64,000 nucleotides of DNA from assembly GCF_001278075.1 (NCBI RefSeq), contig NZ_CP011340.1, positions 7,933,501 through 7,997,500 of the forward strand, written 5' to 3'. The notes beneath the pieces are model-generated. The model was not told where the DNA came from, ran no database searches, and was given only the letters and a program-made list of their open reading frames with translations. Both the position numbers and the translations under genes were made by a program. Every line of letters starts with the position of its first letter. Within the stretch, counting starts at the first letter, position 1. The DNA comes from Streptomyces pristinaespiralis. GTDB lineage: Bacteria > Actinomycetota > Actinomycetes > Streptomycetales > Streptomycetaceae. Shown here in pieces: positions 63,101-64,000 of this stretch.

Positions 63101-63523
63101 GGGTCCGGGCTTGATGACCAGGCGGGACCGGGCTTCGGGATCGTTGACGTCGATCGCCTGGTTGCGGCGTGTTCTGGGATCACGGCTGTCGCTGTCGAGG
63201 TGGCCCTGCTCCAGCGCGTCGTGATGGCGGCCGAGGAACTTGAACCAGGCGGCCTTGGAGTTGGCCAGCTCGACCGTCCAGGAGACCTCGGCCTGCTCCG
63301 CCGTGAGCTCGCCCAGGACATTGCCGTCCGCGTCGTAGCCGTAGATGCGAAACCGTGCCGCCTGCCGCTTCACCCGTCCGGCAGGGTCCTTGAAACCCCC
63401 GGCGGGCTGCGGCGGAACGCCCGGGCGCTCGGGGCCGATGAAGAACTCGGTCGTGCTGTTGCCGACGCGGGCGATACCGACGGTCGGATGGATCTCGCAT
63501 CGAACTACGTCGTCCAGATTCAC
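60113..63523 (-). CDS. LodA/GoxA-type CTQ oxidase fused to a haem-oxygenase-like diiron domain
   Basis: 1136 residues from a GTG start (weak GGGTGA upstream). Residues 1-600 follow LodA: HPTVGIARVGN, GPRNVSG, LGELRTDSDGRLLVLGGYG, LWYDDVSDG, CTGGPFYPGIEM, LPWQADFYEC, WWPAQRP, and MVAQWSRLGFVV with ETER. By alignment Cys464 and Trp469 are the predicted quinone pair and Asp460 the biogenesis Asp. LodA has about 60 residues between the pair, including Lys530; these are absent. Residues about 635-970 add EEVGDG (Glu717), His727, FLEWE (Glu789/791), His815-x3-Asp819 and HGSLAR (His825), the ligand order of the protein encoded at 15220. LodA-type enzymes oxidise amino acids to release H2O2 and NH3; the diiron part would add a second oxygen-dependent step. 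No signal peptide. Confidence 0.82.
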   Translation of the reverse strand: MNLDDVVRCEIHPTVGIARVGNSTTEFFIGPERPGVPPQPAGGFKDPAGRVKRQAARFRIYGYDADGNVLGELTAEQAEVSWTVELANSKAAWFKFLGRHHDALEQGHLDSDSRDPRTRRNQAIDVNDPEARSRLVIKPGPRNVSGRDQDGAGARFDTGTFLGEQVPLGELRTDSDGRLLVLGGYGHSGTTAPDNPITDYANNDLWYDDVSDGPVSATVTFREGARTLRARSAWVVVAPPDFSPHTLNLVSLYDVVAEAQGTRHSEHVSFTQDIHPILRRISDYQWVNAAALRGHGEGEPGHFVTPALLRQLASNGPESAGLRGAVFRRLRSPGLNVAEATSEFMPQLAGDDGEPMDGRPRKWMSLLPGQYECMRRWADGDFIADWPGEAPGPAEPALSQEPHALVRAALEACTGGPFYPGIEMTYIAQDSDTWSGPFRLREDFEAGDLTKHMALPWQADFYECHTHWWPAQRPDDVYPESHFHALIRSAGEQGAQVTGPFPYRRPWARGVGQQVVPKPKLPRTVGESDTVYEKRVADAWKKVREHAGANDMVAQWSRLGFVVARQSPDGSRALVETERSYHVGLSHRDWFYTLQHPDRFPEQVKASRAFVHTFLRAAAAAQRSPGAPQTLRPFRYTRENLEERLDLIYTQLAQDAEAYNPADPEIEPVFRTRDSVVERLKQLAPFNLLDGVWLRYLTEGKPIDDVHALLFTIWKEEVGDGNPALNHSNLYQTLLQQLGIYLPPVDSYAFATRPDLLDSAYTVPAFELAISAHPEAFFPELLGMTLFLEWEVLGVVPVAKLMDHHGIDSRFFRMHIAIDNAADGHGSLARDAVMHYLDQLHTLGGDDAVQRQWERIWNGYVAFQITGNLGEELVARLNAAPTAEEQLIAMIQAKAPRAALNHEKKKIAGSYLNDWFADPDGLLAALSESEWITPGDPADSRLFRLLGWDGPMYKVFSDEETELWREWIRSLSGERKERRTYSPLESMVLLADAVRARPDAFLSDARTLVGPQPGNPDHLVERPVAWWALQPAAALLAAVTHPANATAGPAEGAEHTPTAGLEVIDAFFAQAEDARLANDLPVTKTVRDIVGDWVEAGCPLPDTAVPTSRVSLSTAQAVTDADSPLRLRIQGMGTIH

Positions 63524-63735
63524 AGGGAGCAGTTCACCCGACGCTGGAGGGGCGCTGTGGCAATGGCTGCCTCAGGACACGGATTGTCACCTGTGCGGGG
63601 CATTGCAGAAACGATCGAGTACGTACGGAGTGGCAATGCCGCGATGGGAACTATCCGGTCATAGCGGATAAAATTGATAGTCGTTGGGAGAAGGTTCTCG
63701 ATAGTTGACCCCAGTACGAAAAGGGAGTGATCTTG
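63524..63735. promoter_or_regulatory. AT-rich divergent promoter region of the LodA-like locus
   Basis: Unusually AT-rich for the window (GGATAAAATTGATAG). AACTATC (63649-63655) and GATAGTT (63700-63706) are inverted copies, and GAGAAGGTTCTC (63688-63699) is a palindrome. Candidate operators for control of both directions. Confidence 0.5.
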
Positions 63736-63921
63736 ATGCCCAAGTCCGAGGATCCCGGCCTCGACCCGAAGCAAGGCGAGAAGGCGGCCCGGAAGGCGAG
63801 CGCTGAAGGCACGAAGATGTCGCCCGAGGGGCAGAAGCCCGAGAAGGCGCCTCCCGACGCACAGTCGACGGAGCCGGTGGAGCCGATTCAGGAAGAGCCC
63901 AGAAGGTCCGGAAGGGGCTGA
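63736..63921 (+). CDS. Small charged hypothetical protein
   Basis: 61 residues; ATG 63736 has AAGGGAG 8 nt upstream, and GTG 63727 is an alternative. Lys/Glu/Pro-rich and probably disordered (KQGEKAARKASAEG, PVEPIQEEPRRSGRG). Not recognised. It is divergent from the LodA-like gene and followed by a hairpin at 63950-63986. Confidence 0.65.
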   Translation: MPKSEDPGLDPKQGEKAARKASAEGTKMSPEGQKPEKAPPDAQSTEPVEPIQEEPRRSGRG

Positions 63922-63949
63922 GCCGTCAGCCGGGCATCCGGTCGCTGAA

Positions 63950-63986
63950 GGTGCTCCGCACCCCGCCATCCGGTCTGCGGAGCACC
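63950..63986 (+). terminator. Terminator after the small hypothetical gene
   Basis: GGTGCTCCGCA and its exact complement (11-bp stem, 15-nt loop) followed by GTCCTTT. Confidence 0.65.
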
Positions 63987-64000
63987 GTCCTTTGCCCGGC

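Overview
The window looks like chromosomal DNA from a Streptomyces or close relative. GC is very high with strong G/C in third codon positions, and the families are typically streptomycete: DUF397/XRE-DUF5753 pairs, SpoIIE-type phosphatases with GAF/PAS sensors, many orphan RsbW-like ATPases, SigB/F/G sigma factors, a CYP152 P450, Methyltransf_19 and a LAETG surface protein. I found no rRNA, tRNA, CRISPR array or intact insertion sequence.

Layout. 1-2.7 kb: two convergent SpoIIE/GAF phosphatases. 2.9-6.3 kb: a beta-phosphoglucomutase-like HAD and a GH65 glycoside phosphorylase, followed by a 16-bp minisatellite. 6.4-8.4 kb: a WhiJ-like locus (RsbW-like ATPase, DUF397, XRE) with a dyad operator. 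8.5-14.2 kb: a methyltransferase, a divergent LysR/PfpI pair, a double VOC protein, a second HAD and an SDR. 14.3-19.5 kb: a HemK-like methyltransferase, CDGSH and haem-oxygenase-like diiron protein operon, then DUF5133, an FUSC exporter and a CYP152 peroxygenase. 19.6-32.3 kb: a dense stress-signalling block with two SigB-type sigma factors, two RsbW-like kinases, a STAS antagonist, GAF-ANTAR and PAS/GAF sensors, a HAMP-array hybrid kinase and an ANTAR/PAS/PP2C phosphatase; it also holds a nucleotidyltransferase-BON-metallophosphatase operon. 33-35.4 kb: an SGNH hydrolase-cupin-AraC module bounded by 38-bp inverted repeats. 35.4-38.7 kb: DNA glycosylase-like, baeRF-like, DUF6158, PfpI and CBS genes. 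38.9-44.0 kb: the methylmalonyl-CoA mutase operon mutA-mutB-meaB. 44.3-48.8 kb: DUF6458, then NDH-2, transketolase and LigD-type polymerase in one operon. 49-54.4 kb: small membrane proteins, a LAETG surface protein and a secreted phosphodiester glycosidase/metallophosphatase. 54.5-58.3 kb: 3-hydroxyisobutyryl-CoA hydrolase, a serine hydrolase and an acyl-CoA dehydrogenase behind a KstR-like site. 59-64 kb: a LodB-like flavoprotein and a 1136-residue LodA-like quinoprotein oxidase.

Two themes connect the genes. First, at least eight sites match the published S. coelicolor SigB consensus GNNT-N14-16-GGGTA(C/T). They lie before a phosphatase, the STAS gene, the nucleotidyltransferase operon, the Rho_N-like gene, DUF6158, the baeRF gene, CBS and DUF6458, so the partner-switching proteins here probably govern part of their own neighbourhood. 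Second, methylmalonyl-CoA mutase, 3-hydroxyisobutyryl-CoA hydrolase and acyl-CoA dehydrogenase fit valine/propionate catabolism.

The most unusual item is the 60113-63523 protein. Its first 600 or so residues follow LodA/GoxA cysteine-tryptophylquinone oxidases, but the predicted Cys and Trp are only five residues apart. It then continues for about 500 residues into what looks like a haem-oxygenase-like diiron domain. With its overlapping LodB-like maturase and visibly lower GC it is the best candidate for an undescribed oxidative system.
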